Origin: Prorocentrum cordatum
Taxonomy: Eukaryota; Sar; Dinophyceae; Prorocentrales; Prorocentraceae
Assembly (NCBI GenBank): GCA_963575745.1
Contig: CAUYUJ010007424.1
Span: 82,501 to 146,500, forward strand
DNA: 64,000 nt
Reading direction: 5' to 3'
This document shows, piece after piece, positions 9,643 through 18,714 of this stretch. The notes beneath the pieces were generated by a model, which was not told the DNA's origin, made no database searches, and saw only the letters and a program-made list of their open reading frames with translations. Within the stretch, counting starts at the first letter, position 1, and every line of letters begins with the position of its first letter. The position numbers and the translations under genes were made by a program.

Positions 9643-9824
9643 TCGTCGTCATCGTCGTCGTCAGTCGGCCGTCGGCCGTCGCTCGTCCTCGTCGTCGTCG
9701 TCGTTTTTTCCTCGTCGTCGTCGTGATCGTCGCTCGTTGTCGCTCGTCGTCGTCGCTCGTCGTCGTCGACGTCGTTGTCGTTGCTTGTCGTCGTCGTGGG
9801 CGCCGTCGGCGCTCTTCGTTCGTC

Positions 9825-9855
<31 letters not shown>

Positions 9856-9890
9856 TTCGTTCGTCGTCGTCGTCGTCGTCGTCCGCCGCC
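9555..9890. repeat. (GTC)n trinucleotide array
   Basis: About 330 bp of GTC/TCG triplets with short interruptions (GTCGGCCGTCGGCC, TTTTTTCCTCG). Long Ser/Arg/Val and Asp/Thr ORFs are artefacts. Similar tracts lie at 13,150-13,310 and 52,200-52,420. Confidence 0.95.
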
Positions 9891-10059
9891 AGGGCCAGTT
9901 TTCATCCCCAGTTCATTTTTGACGGCATGTGGCCCGATCCGCCGCCCCCTGTTGATTCATCACAGGGGTGCCTGGCGTGCTGGATCCTTTCGGTTTTGGT
10001 TTTGTTTTTTTTTGGTCCAGAAGAACTCCCCCTGGGGCTTCGGCCCATCCCGGTGGCCA

Positions 10060-10645
10060 CCCGAAAGGGATCTCAATCCCGGAAAACTCCCCCAAGACGG
10101 CTCAAGATGGCCTCCAAGATGGCCTCGTTGGCCCAAGACGGCCTCCAAGATGGTCCAAGATAGCCTCCAAATCCGCCCAAGATGGTCCAAGACGGCCTCC
10201 AAGACGGCCCAAGAGAGTCCAAGATACCTCCAAGTTCGCCCAAGAAGCCTCCAAGACGGCCCAACACGACCCAAGAGGTTTCCAAGAGGTCCTCCAGGAG
10301 GGCCCGAAGAGGCCAACATCATTGGTTTGCCTTAGGTTTTGAAAGAATTTCGGAATTTACTTTTTCTCGGCATTCCGACGGCTCAAGACGGCCCAAGAGG
10401 CCCCCAAGATCGCCCACGAGGCCTCCAAGATGGCCCCATGATGGCCCACGAGGCCCCCACGACGGCCCCAAGAGGGCCCAAGAGGCCTCCACGACGGCCA
10501 AAATGTCCTCCAAGACGGTTAGGATGGCCCCAAGATGCTTCCAATATTGCCCAAGATGCACCCAAGACGATCTGAGATGGACTCAAGATGGCCTAAGACG
10601 GCCCAAGAGGCCTCCAAGACGGCCCAAGAGGCGTCCAGGAGGTCC
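10060..10645. repeat. CCAAGAYGGC array with 353-bp higher-order unit
   Basis: 10-12 bp units such as CCAAGACGGCCT and CCAAGATGGCCC. A higher-order tandem unit is visible: GGTCCTCC recurs at 10,288 and 10,641. The unit holds a non-repetitive island at 10,303-10,385 (GGCCAACATCATTGGTTTGCC to CGGCATTCCGACGGCTC). The second unit is split by the retrogene insertion and resumes at 12,318. Confidence 0.85.
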
Positions 10646-10648
10646 TCC
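10626..10648 (+). repeat. Target-site duplication, left copy
   Basis: The 23 bp starting AAGAGGCGTCCAGGAGG and ending TCCTCC are identical to 12,318-12,340. The last three bases overlap the first three of the spliced leader and the first two of the right copy overlap the poly-A tract, so the true duplication is 18-23 bp. Confidence 0.9.
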
Positions 10649-10667
10649 GTAGCCATTTTGGTTCAAG
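10646..10667 (+). other. Relic dinoflagellate spliced leader
   Basis: The sequence begins TCCGTAGCCATTTTGG and ends TTCAAG. The known DinoSL consensus is 22 nt (D-CCGTAGCC..., ending GGCTCAAG). All positions agree except the C at position 17, which is T here. A complete leader in genomic DNA directly upstream of an ORF marks a gene copied from trans-spliced mRNA. It is not an SL RNA gene: the donor GT and the SL RNA 3' part are absent (the next bases are CAATTG). Confidence 0.92.
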
Positions 10668-10752
10668 CAATTGTGAATCGACTCACTCCAGATCAGTCAA
10701 GCCACACAAGCTATACTCAGTATTGCACACATACGTGAAAAAAAGCGAACCC

Positions 10753-11865
10753 ATGGTGTTCATCATCGTTCACCTTGTACTATTCGCCAACTTCGCCCTG
10801 CCGCTGCAGGCAGTAACGCTGCAGAATGCAGCAGATGAGGCGCTGCTCAGGCGTGCTGGTCGTCGCGCTGCAGCGGGAGAAGCCGTCAGTCGCAATGGCA
10901 TGGTAACTCTCCAGTACCTTATGGACCAGCACATCGCGTCGGAGACCGAGCTCCATCTCCGTGCGGACGAAACCTGGCGCAAGTACGCAAACCAACTTGC
11001 CGATAGCGGATGCAACTACAAAGGGGGGTTGTTGCCTTGCCCCAATGGCAACATCTGTTATTACCAAGGACACGGAGGTTTGAACGTGACAGCCACAGTG
11101 GAATATCGCGGGAACATCATCAAGACAGTCATAACCCCCGACCCAGATGCCGAAGTCGACATGCCAGAGATCGTGACGTTTATGGGGGCCAATACCGCCG
11201 ACGCTCCTGCAATGTTGATGGATGTGCCAGCGGAATACCGGAGAACAGAGAACCCCATCATGCTGAAAATGTTTTTCGTGGAGGACACTGATAATGTCAC
11301 TGAGGAGTGCCCTCATGACAATGAGCGCGTGGAGTCCATGGAAAACGGCAGCGTGTCGTACCGCCTTCAGAACAACACGGTCACATTTTCAACGCAAAGC
11401 CCAACCACGTTCATGGGCATGGCCTTCGATTTCGTCAGCGAGGCACCTGTGGGTCATACTCTGGCCTTCGAGATCCCTGTCGGGACGGAGATCGTCTGGG
11501 TGAGCCGTGAAGAGATGGTCGAGGTGCTCCAGTCGCAGGAGTTGCCGGCTTCCCTCGACAGGCGCTTAGAGGAGCAGTTACGCAAGTCTGCTTTGGCCAA
11601 GGAGATGGATGGCGCGCTCACGCAGAAAGGCAGCAGGCGGCGCAGGCGGCGCAGCCGGGGCTGCTCTTCCGGACAGACAGGTGCCATGGCAGGAGGTGCA
11701 GCCGCCGTGACCGTCGGAGTCGTATCTTGCATATTTTTTTGGATCGCTTGCTTCACGGCGTCGCCTTTCTTGGTGACGATGGGGACCATCTCGGTGACAA
11801 ACGGTGCTTGTGACTGTTGGGCTAACGATGGCTCGGGAAAGACCGCTTGCGGGTTGGCGCGGTGA
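10753..11865 (+). CDS. Intronless secreted/membrane protein of unknown function (retrogene)
   Basis: This 370-residue ORF starts at the first ATG after the spliced leader (context CCCATGG). Residues 1-20 (MVFIIVHLVLFANFALPLQA) look like a signal peptide. The lumenal or extracellular part has a Cys-containing segment (CNYKGGLLPCPNGNICYY, about residues 87-104) and four N-glycosylation sequons (near N111, N181, N198 and N207). A basic run of about nine Arg/Ser residues (about 293-301) precedes one hydrophobic stretch (about 309-345) and a Cys-rich C-terminus. I do not recognise the family. Codon use is balanced and unlike the triplet-biased flanks, which supports real coding. Because it is retroposed, it may be a functional duplicate or a young pseudogene; no frameshift or internal stop is seen. 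Expression is not shown by the sequence. Confidence 0.85.
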   Translation: MVFIIVHLVLFANFALPLQAVTLQNAADEALLRRAGRRAAAGEAVSRNGMVTLQYLMDQHIASETELHLRADETWRKYANQLADSGCNYKGGLLPCPNGNICYYQGHGGLNVTATVEYRGNIIKTVITPDPDAEVDMPEIVTFMGANTADAPAMLMDVPAEYRRTENPIMLKMFFVEDTDNVTEECPHDNERVESMENGSVSYRLQNNTVTFSTQSPTTFMGMAFDFVSEAPVGHTLAFEIPVGTEIVWVSREEMVEVLQSQELPASLDRRLEEQLRKSALAKEMDGALTQKGSRRRRRRSRGCSSGQTGAMAGGAAAVTVGVVSCIFFWIACFTASPFLVTMGTISVTNGACDCWANDGSGKTACGLAR

Positions 11866-12309
11866 GCGGTGGCCGAACACCCTCGGCCCTCGCCCCAGGC
11901 GAAATTCTAGGTTCATAGCCCTGCTTTCATGTGGGGGCGAGGGCTGCGAGAGCGCAATGCCTTTCTCCAACAATAGCCGGCGGGCCCCCAGCGCGATCAG
12001 GATACGGGATGTGGGAGGGTAACTGTTACTACTTTCAGTGTAGGCAGTGGGGAGGGGGGGGGGCAGCCTCCACGCTCCGCGGGAGCGCTCGTTCCTCGGC
12101 GCGCTGTGCTCGCCCCCGGGCCCGCGGCCCGCCCCACTCCCGCAGCGCGAGGGCGTGGCGAGCGGAAGCGCTCCGTGGCCTCCCCTTTGACATCGTGCTC
12201 CTCTCTACTCTCCTCTTACGCTCCCAGCGGATCGGCCTAGTTTGCGAGGTAGAGGTATTGCTCTGAGACTTCTGTGCAAGGTTCGCGCCACTTTGCACCA
12301 CTCTCAGAG
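11866..12309 (+). other. 3' UTR of the retrogene
   Basis: Non-repetitive DNA between the TGA and the poly-A tract, rich in GC near 12,080-12,180. There is no AATAAA, which is usual for dinoflagellate mRNAs. It ends CTCTCAGAG before the A run. It contains no credible second ORF. Confidence 0.75.
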
Positions 12310-12319
12310 AAAAAAAAAA
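12310..12319 (+). other. Genomic poly-A tract of the retrogene
   Basis: Ten consecutive A residues at the end of the inserted cDNA, directly followed by the right target-site duplication. The tail is short, so it was either short at insertion or has eroded. Confidence 0.85.
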
Positions 12320-12340
12320 GAGGCGTCCAGGAGGTCCTCC
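12318..12340 (+). repeat. Target-site duplication, right copy
   Basis: Identical over 23 bp to 10,626-10,648. It continues into AGGAGGGCCCGAAGAGGCC, the sequence that follows the same motif at 10,296 in the uninterrupted repeat unit. Confidence 0.9.
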
Positions 12341-12720
12341 AGGAGGGCCCGAAGAGGCCAACATCATTGGTTTGCCTTAGGTTTTTGAAGAATTGTGGCA
12401 TTTGTTTCTTCTCGGCATTCCGACGGCTCAAGACGGCGCAAGAGGCCCCCAAGCTCGATCGCCCAAGAGGCTTCCAAGATGGCCCCATGACGGCCCAAAA
12501 GGCTCCCGAGACGGCCCCAAGAGGGCCCCAAATCGGCCTAAGAGGCCTCCAAGACGGCCAAGATGGCTTCTAAGAACCCCTGATATGCCCCAAGAGGGCC
12601 CCAAGATTACCCAGACAGGCCCCCAAACGGCTTCCGACGGCGTCAACTCCAAGTGGCCCCCAGGAAGCCCCCAGGAGGCCCCAAGAGTGCCCCAAGAGGC
12701 GCCCAAGAGGCGCCCAAGAG
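12341..12720. repeat. CCAAGAYGGC array, continuation after the retrogene
   Basis: Same repeat as 10,060-10,645, including a second copy of the unique island (12,343-12,428). It passes into a CCCCAGGAGGCCC-type end next to a (CCT)n tract. Confidence 0.85.
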
Positions 12721-12721
12721 G

Positions 12722-12790
12722 CCTCCTCCTCCTCCTCCTCCTCCTCCTCCTCCTCCTCCTCCTCCTCCTCCTCCTCCTCCTCTTTTTTCC
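12722..12790. repeat. (CCT)n tract
   Basis: About 60 bp of perfect CCT triplets, ending TTTTTTCCTC. Confidence 0.95.
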
Positions 12791-13171
12791 TCATCCTTCC
12801 CCTCCTCCTCTTCGTGCTCCCCCACGCGTTCCCCGCAATCTTTCCAAACCGACTCGGGAACAACTGGCTCGATAGCTTGGCCAAGCTCTGGCCCAGCTGT
12901 CGGCCACAGAGGCGATTCCAAAGGGGCAGGGGGCGGCGGTGATTCGCCGCAGGCAAAATCGCCAGCTGAAAAACACACGCCGTCGGAGATTTGAGTTTCC
13001 CTGTCGCAAATCAAGCTTCTGACAGCCGTTCTGGACGATTCTGGCACCCCCAGACCGCCCTCGGCGAGGCGCAGCTGCTGGGCAGCACTCCGAGGCGAGA
13101 AAGCCTGCAGGAAACAGCGAGGGCTCACGAAACAATCCCTGAACTTCTGTCGTCGTCGTCGCTCGTTGCTC

Positions 13172-13207
<36 letters not shown>

Positions 13208-14440
13208 GCCGCCGCCGCCGCCGTCGTCGTCGTCGTCGCTCGTCGTCGTCGTCGCTCGCCGTCGTCGTCGTTGCTCGTCGCCGCTCAGTGTTCGCCGCTC
13301 GCTATTCGTCGTCGTCGTCGCCGCCGGCCAGGGCGCGCAGCGCTGGGAGGCGGCCGCGGAGGGCGGGCGGCCCGCGGTGCGGCTGGCCGCGGCGCCCGCC
13401 GTGGACCGCGCGGTCCACCGCCGCCCGCTCGCCGCAGCGCCGCAGCGCCGCCGCCGCCGTCCTTCCTTCCGACGACGACGACGACCACGACGACGACGAC
13501 GATCTCCTTGCGCTTGGCGAACTCAAGGTGCTGGCCTGTAGCGTTCGACGGCGACCCCCTCCTTCTCCCTGCTCCCTCCTCCTCTTCTCCTCCTCCTTGC
13601 CCGGGTTAGGGCCCGAAACGACAACGGCGACTTCCTCTTCCTTCTCCTCGTCCTCCTCGTCTTCCCTCTGCTCCTCCGACGACGACGACGAGGAGGACGA
13701 CGACGACGACGGCGAGGACGACGACGACGACCGCCTCCTCCTCCTCTTCCTCCTCCTCTTTCTTTACGGTCGTCTCCTCATTCTCATTGGCTTCTCCACG
13801 CGGAGAGGCGCGATGCCATCAGCGGGTCGTTCCCCCCCTCGATCGCTCGTTCGACCGCCGAGGCCGCTCGGCAGGCCATTGACCTGCCTTTTGAAGGCAC
13901 TGTGGTCAAACATCGTCGTAGAGTGGCTAGGTCAGGCTTGGGGACTTTCTCGAGGACGCTCCGCCTCCTTCTCCTGCCGTTTCTGCCGTTTCCCGCTACA
14001 CAGCGTCGCCCTCCTTCTCCTGCTCATCCTCCTCCCTCTTCCGCCCGCCTGCCGCCGTCGCTGTGGACCGCGCGGTCGCCTCCGCCCCACCCCCGCCGCA
14101 ACGCCGCCGCCGCCACGCTCAGGGGCAACGTTAGGGTGTTACAGGTTCGAGGTTTGAGGCTTGAAGTGTCGAGGTTCGAGGTTCTGAGATTCCCGGACGT
14201 TCTCATAGGGGGATCTGGGAAGCCAGGATCGGGGGCTTCTGCCCCGAGATCCTGGATTCCTCTCCTCGATCGGGGCCTCTGGGGCGCGCCACCAGGCCCC
14301 AGGACCAGAATTGGATGCTGGGCTTAAGTCGGGCCTGTCCTTCTACAGGAGGAATATTCAGAAATAGTCAAAACATAGTCTAGGGAGTATCGTTTGATTT
14401 TCGGTTATTTGTCCTGTATGTTTGATTTTTCGTGCAACAT
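12791..14440. other. No gene recognised; triplet repeats and GC-rich duplications
   Basis: 13,020-13,110 is a minus-strand copy of the 90-bp GCCTCGCCGAGAGCG repeat. 13,150-13,310 is a (GTC)n tract and 13,615-13,770 mixed CTC/GAC triplets. 13,385-13,470 and 14,040-14,130 are duplicates that both contain GTGGACCGCGCGGT; the first copy extends to an 18-bp perfect palindrome at 13,401-13,418. Long ORFs follow the triplet bias. Confidence 0.5.
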
Positions 14441-16060
14441 CCGCCTCTAGGGGGACATGCCCGACCTGATGCTGGGCGGCAGAAATTGGCCCCACGGAAG
14501 GGGTCGGGACCTCTGAGGCCGCGCGTTGGAAAATACACATCGTCGGATGGTTGCGGATACATCGGCCCGCGCTCAAGGTTTTCGGAAGATCTCCTCGGTT
14601 CTCGGCGGCTTTCCGGCCTCAGGATGCCCTCTGGCGTCTGCGCCTCGCCGAGAGCGTCCTTGGGGTGCCCAGACCGTCCCGAACGGCTGCCGCAGAGCCG
14701 CGCTATGGCCCGAAAACCAACACCCCGCCGCTCGTTCCCCCTCAATGCCGCCGCCGCCGCGTCCGTCGGCCACCGCCGCAGGGCCCACTTCCATTTGATT
14801 CGATCGATCGATCCGATACTACGCTCAGAATCCGACGATGTGGTTTGGTCCGTGCGTGGCCCCAGAGGTCCCGACTCCCGACCCCTTCCTTGGGGCCAGT
14901 TTTTCGCCCCGCATCCACGATGTATTGTCCAGGGCCCAGGAACGGGCTCCAGAGGCCCAAATCGAGGAAAACGGCGGTTGCAAGAATGAGATTAGGGACG
15001 ATCGGTCCGATTCGATGCCGAGCTCAACAGGCTCGCTCCGATTCCGGTGGCCCAGCGATTGGCGCGGCCTGGTGCATGCCGCCGTCGCCTTTCATCTCGC
15101 CTCGGCCGCGCGTACCCACGGTTCGCTGCAGGTCTGTATGTTTGGACTCCGTGGATGGTGGCGCGCCTCTCCGTTCGGACCGCGCTGCCCTCGCCGTCGG
15201 CAGCTTGCCGCTTGCAGCTCACCTTCCAGTACCCCCGGTGTTCGGTGCCTGAGGCCGCCCTTGTGTCGAAGATCCTCTACGCCTGAGACCTCCTTCCGCG
15301 TTCCCCCGCCGCGGACGCCCTCTTCTGTCTCTCTTGTCTATAGTCAACGCGCATAGTAGGGATGAGCAACTTTCCGAGGGTGTCCTTGCCTCTTTGCCTC
15401 GTCGGTCATCTTCGGTCCATCCTCGTCCACTTTCGATGACCGGCCCCGCTCGAAGAGCCACGGCATGGGCGTCCAAGGCCCTTGCCTCTTGACCGCGCAT
15501 CCTTACCGTATGGTTTAAGTGAGGTGTGCCCCTGCCTGGGGCAGCCCACTGGCTGTTCGATCGCGCTGGCGCCCGCCCTCCGACCACCACAGAAATATCA
15601 GCACGTCTGGATTCCCAGATCCCATTCTACTTCAGTCGCCTTCCTGTCTCAAGTGTCCATCGGATTTCCATCTTCCCTCTTCGTCAAGGGGAGGGCGGAA
15701 ACCCGATGTACGTTCAGCGCTTTCCTACGTGATGCTTCTACCCACTTCTTCTGACGAACGGGTAAGGATCGAAGTTGTCGAATGCTTTCGTCGATTCGCG
15801 GCGGCTCTCAAGCTTCCGGTTACCCTCCAGCAGCTGTGCCGCGTCGAGGGCTTCCTGGAGGCGTCTGGAAGACGAACGATGACGACGACCCTCGATCGTT
15901 TGCGGACGTTTTTGCTAGTGCTCTTAGGGTTTCCAGCCTCATAATGTTTTCCAGCATTTGCGCCTCGCCGAGAGCATTCAGGAGTTGCCCGGGTCGTCCC
16001 GAGCGGCCGCCGAAGGCACGAATTATGATCAGAAAGCCAGGCATCTTTGAGTCGTGGAAA
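14440..16060. other. No gene recognised; cluster of dispersed repeats
   Basis: 14,470-14,540 (minus) and 14,845-14,960 (plus) are copies of the AAGGGGTCGG family in opposite orientation. 14,610-14,710 and 15,930-16,030 are copies of the 90-bp GCCTCGCCGAGAGCG repeat, with a diverged third at 15,820-15,870. 15,335-15,405 resembles 3,225-3,310. The spaces between show no exon I can support. Confidence 0.55.
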
Positions 16061-17290
16061 GTTCTAGACGGCAGTTTTGGCAGTTTCTGTCGGCCTCTCA
16101 GCATGCCGTCTGCGCCTGCAGTGGCAGCAGGCCCCGAAGGCGCCATCTGGAGCGCGAAATTCGACACAGTCGAAGCATGACCGCAAAACGTCGGTTAAGA
16201 AGATGAGCCTCTTCGCCGGAAGACCCAAGGGCCCGTAAATTCGAGATGCTAGAACCAAAACATATTCCAACCTATATACCTGGCGCTTCGCTGTTGTACA
16301 CGACGTGTGCCCCCAAACCTCTTTACCCCTTCCCCCGGGCGGGCTTGACGCCCCGAGTCGTGTTTTAGCACCCCCACGCCGGAAGCTGGCCTTCAGATGC
16401 CAAAAATGACGACAAAGTTCTTTGCGAGGGCGGTGAGGCAGAAGTGCTGCTCCAGCGGGTGGTGATCGGGGCGACCGATACGCGAATTGGCCGGCGTGGG
16501 AACTCGACAGACGGGGCGGCCGCGAAGGACGGGGGAGAAGGTGGAGGGCACTCAGACGCGGAATTCCATGTTGAGTGCGTTGGCGCGGCCAGCAGCGGCA
16601 GAGTGTTTTACGGCCTACAGCAGCGGCCAACAAACAGGCCGCCCCGAGTTTTTCATGGTATCAGATTTTTGGGAATGTCGAGATCCGATCGTGAAGAGCA
16701 CCAGGGCACCCGTCCAAAGCTGGGGGTGGTTCTAGCCTTCGTGCCAGCTGCGATTGAGGGTGACGAGCAGCAAATTGCCGTTGGGCCGTCACGCAGCAGC
16801 GCGCTGGGCCATGATTAAAAGGTTGGGTTCAGGGCCTGGTCGTGAGCGTCGTCGTAGTTATTGCGATTATTTGATCGTCTCGTCCTCTACCAAAATCTTT
16901 CCCAGCGCCAGACACCTAGTTGTGTGATCGCTCCTCCGTTTCCTGTCCGCCAGCCTGCAACTTTCCAGAAGAATGTCTTCGGCCTTCCGAGCTGCTTCTC
17001 GTCCAATCTCCTTCCCTGGCTAGGGGGGCGCCATTTATACACCACGCCGACTCTGGCCAGGCCCATCCTGGGCGCAGGATCAGCGCACACGTCCACCTTG
17101 CATGGCTGGGAATTCGCATGCACCGATCCTGGGCCACAGCACGGTCTTTCCCTCCGACATTGCGAAACGATTGCAACATCGCCACAATCACGACCGGAGC
17201 CCCAAGACACCACCTTTCTGCTGCATGTTTCGGGCCACATCCTTCTGGGAGGGTCCCGGGGCTGGAAGCCTGGCAACACATTGGGCGCCG
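16060..17290. other. Less repetitive DNA, no gene recognised
   Basis: Base composition is closer to coding here and short ORFs exist on both strands (for example 16,487-16,735 and 16,861-17,295 plus; 16,887-17,279 minus), but none shows a domain, a signal peptide or consistent splice sites. A degraded gene or single exons may be hidden here. Confidence 0.4.
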
Positions 17291-17294
17291 CATA

Positions 17295-17439
17295 ATGGGG
17301 GGGTCATAAATGGGGGGGTGGCTAGCGTGGTCCGAAAAGGTACCCAAACGGTACCTAAACGAGCCCCCTGGGGCTCTGGAGGGGCCCGAAAGGGGCACGA
17401 AAGGGCCTTTTCTGACCCCCCCATTTGTGACCCCCCCAT
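17295..17439. mobile_element. 145-bp MITE-like element with 25-bp TIRs and TA target duplication
   Basis: The left terminus ATGGGGGGGTCATAAATGGG (plus GGGGT) and the reversed right terminus ATGGGGGGGTCACAAATGGG (plus GGGGT) differ at one of 25 positions. TA dinucleotides flank both ends (17,293-17,294 and 17,440-17,441). The interior has GGTACCNAAACGGTACC and no ORF. A TA duplication points to a Tc1/mariner-type mechanism; the TIR is related in pattern to that of ubiquilin intron 4. Confidence 0.8.
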
Positions 17440-17654
17440 TAAGCCACGCCCGAAACACCGCCCACTGTGTCAAATTTGCGACGCCAGGGTCTCGGGGGGT
17501 CGTGCCCGCTGCACTGCTTCCGGCCTCCGCCGCTGCCGCCTCTGGCTTCTGGCTCGAGCTGGGTGGGCCTCCGCGCGCCGCCCCGCCGCGCCGCGCCCCC
17601 CCCGCGCCGTTTGCGCAGGGGCCCGGCCGCCCGTAGCTCCGCCCGACCGGGGGG

Positions 17655-17849
17655 TCGGGGGCGGAAAAGAGGGGGGTGATGACTAGCGGGGGGGGGGATC
17701 TCATGGCGGGGGGCATGATGTTTCCTCAGATCTCATGGCGCCTCTTGTTATTTCATCACGTCCCTGGCCCCCTCGCTGGGCCGCGCACATGCCGCCGGTC
17801 ATGGTTTGCACCCCCCCCTCTTGGACACCCCCCTCTTTGCCGCTCCCGA
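17655..17849 (+). mobile_element. 195-bp MITE-like element with TCGGGGGCGG TIRs
   Basis: The left terminus TCGGGGGCGGAAAAGAGGGG and reversed right terminus TCGGGAGCGGCAAAGAGGGG agree at 22 of 24 bases. The left end resembles the 5' end of ubiquilin intron 7 (TCGGGGGCGTCCAAGAGGGG). The right 60 bp (GGGCCGCGCACATGCCGCC, CTCTTGGACACCCCCC) resemble the 3' end of that intron. The G runs on both sides prevent definition of a target duplication. Confidence 0.7.
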
Positions 17850-18200
17850 GGGGGGGGGACTGCTCGGGGACCTCGAGCTCCCAGCGTCGCATTTTTTCCG
17901 CGCCGGGCGTTTTCGCCTGGTTTCGGGCCCTGGCTCGAGCAGTGCGGCAGAAAGGAGGGGTGTAGGACTCCGGTCGCGATTTTTCGCGATGCTGCAGTTT
18001 TATCGCAATGTCGTTCAGGGGAGGGAAGCTTCTACCGCCAGCCTCGAGGAAACGCAAATACTAGAGACACTAGACGCTTCGCGTAGCCCCACCAGCCCAT
18101 CCAGAAGTGATGCCCAGGCGAGTTGCCCTCATCAGGGATGTGGCGGAGCATGCGGTGGAACGAAGGGCTGGGGAAGCCGTCATATTCCAAGAGAGGGAGG
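17850..18200. other. No gene recognised
   Basis: Single-copy-looking GC-rich DNA between a MITE-like element and a (GGA)n tract. Short ORFs only; no dispersed repeat identified. Confidence 0.4.
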
Positions 18201-18360
18201 ATGGTGGAGGAGGAGGAGGAGGAGGAGGAGGAGGAGGAGGATCGGGAGTGTGAAGAGGGAGAATGGGGGAGTAGGAAAGAGGAGGAATAGGCGAATGGTG
18301 AGGAGGAGGAGGAGGAGCAGGAGGAGGAATCGGAAGAGGAGGAGGAGGAGGAGGAGGGCA
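18200..18360. repeat. (GGA)n polypurine tract
   Basis: GGA triplets interrupted by AATAGGCGAATGG-type breaks. Confidence 0.9.
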
Positions 18361-18364
18361 AGCA

Positions 18365-18655
18365 GAAAGTCTTGGGGCCTCTTGGATGCTTCTGGGCGTT
18401 TCTTTGAATGTCTTGTGAGAGCTTCTTAGAGTCCTCTTGGGGCGTCTTGGGTGCCTCTTGGCGGTCCCAGGTCCTCTTGGAGCGTCTTGGGGGCCTCGGG
18501 GGAACCTCTTGGGGCCTCTAGAGTTTCTTGTGGGAGGCTCTTCGGGACCTCTTGGGGGCCTCTTGGGGCCTCCTGGGCGCCTCTCGGGGCCCTCTTGGGG
18601 CAGTCTTGGGAGCCTTCGGGGCCATCTTGGGGCCATGTTGGAGGAGTTCGATCAA
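18365..18655. repeat. CCTCTTGGGG array
   Basis: 10-12 bp units CTCTTGGGGC and GTCTTGGGGC; this is the reverse complement of the CCAAGAYGGC repeat at 10-12.7 kb. No unique island is seen in this block. Confidence 0.85.
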
Positions 18656-18714
18656 AAGAGGGGGTAGTATAATATCCCCCCAGTAGGCCAGATCTTGCCC
18701 AGAACCTACTTAAT

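Larger units (their letters stand above)
10646..12319 (+). mobile_element. Full-length retroposed cDNA (retrogene insertion)
   Basis: In order: spliced leader (10,646-10,667), an 85-nt 5' UTR without any ATG, a single 370-codon ORF, a 3' UTR of about 440 nt and ten A residues (12,310-12,319). The whole is bracketed by a 20-23 bp direct repeat. Removing it rejoins a repeat that exists uninterrupted at 10,283-10,340, which serves as an in-window empty site: the sequence after the insertion matches it without a gap for about 50 bp. This is what target-primed reverse transcription of a mature trans-spliced, polyadenylated mRNA would leave. The enzyme source is not in this insertion. No transcription signal of its own is visible. 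Confidence 0.92.

Noticed and set aside
10646-10667. SL RNA gene
   Set aside because: The donor GT and the rest of an SL RNA are absent; the leader is followed by a UTR and ORF.
12991-14157. 388-codon plus-strand ORF
   Set aside because: Made of GTC, GAC and CTC triplets; no domain and no sensible composition.
17102-17686. 194-codon ORF spanning the 145-bp MITE
   Set aside because: The ORF runs through the MITE-like element, so it cannot be an old conserved gene.
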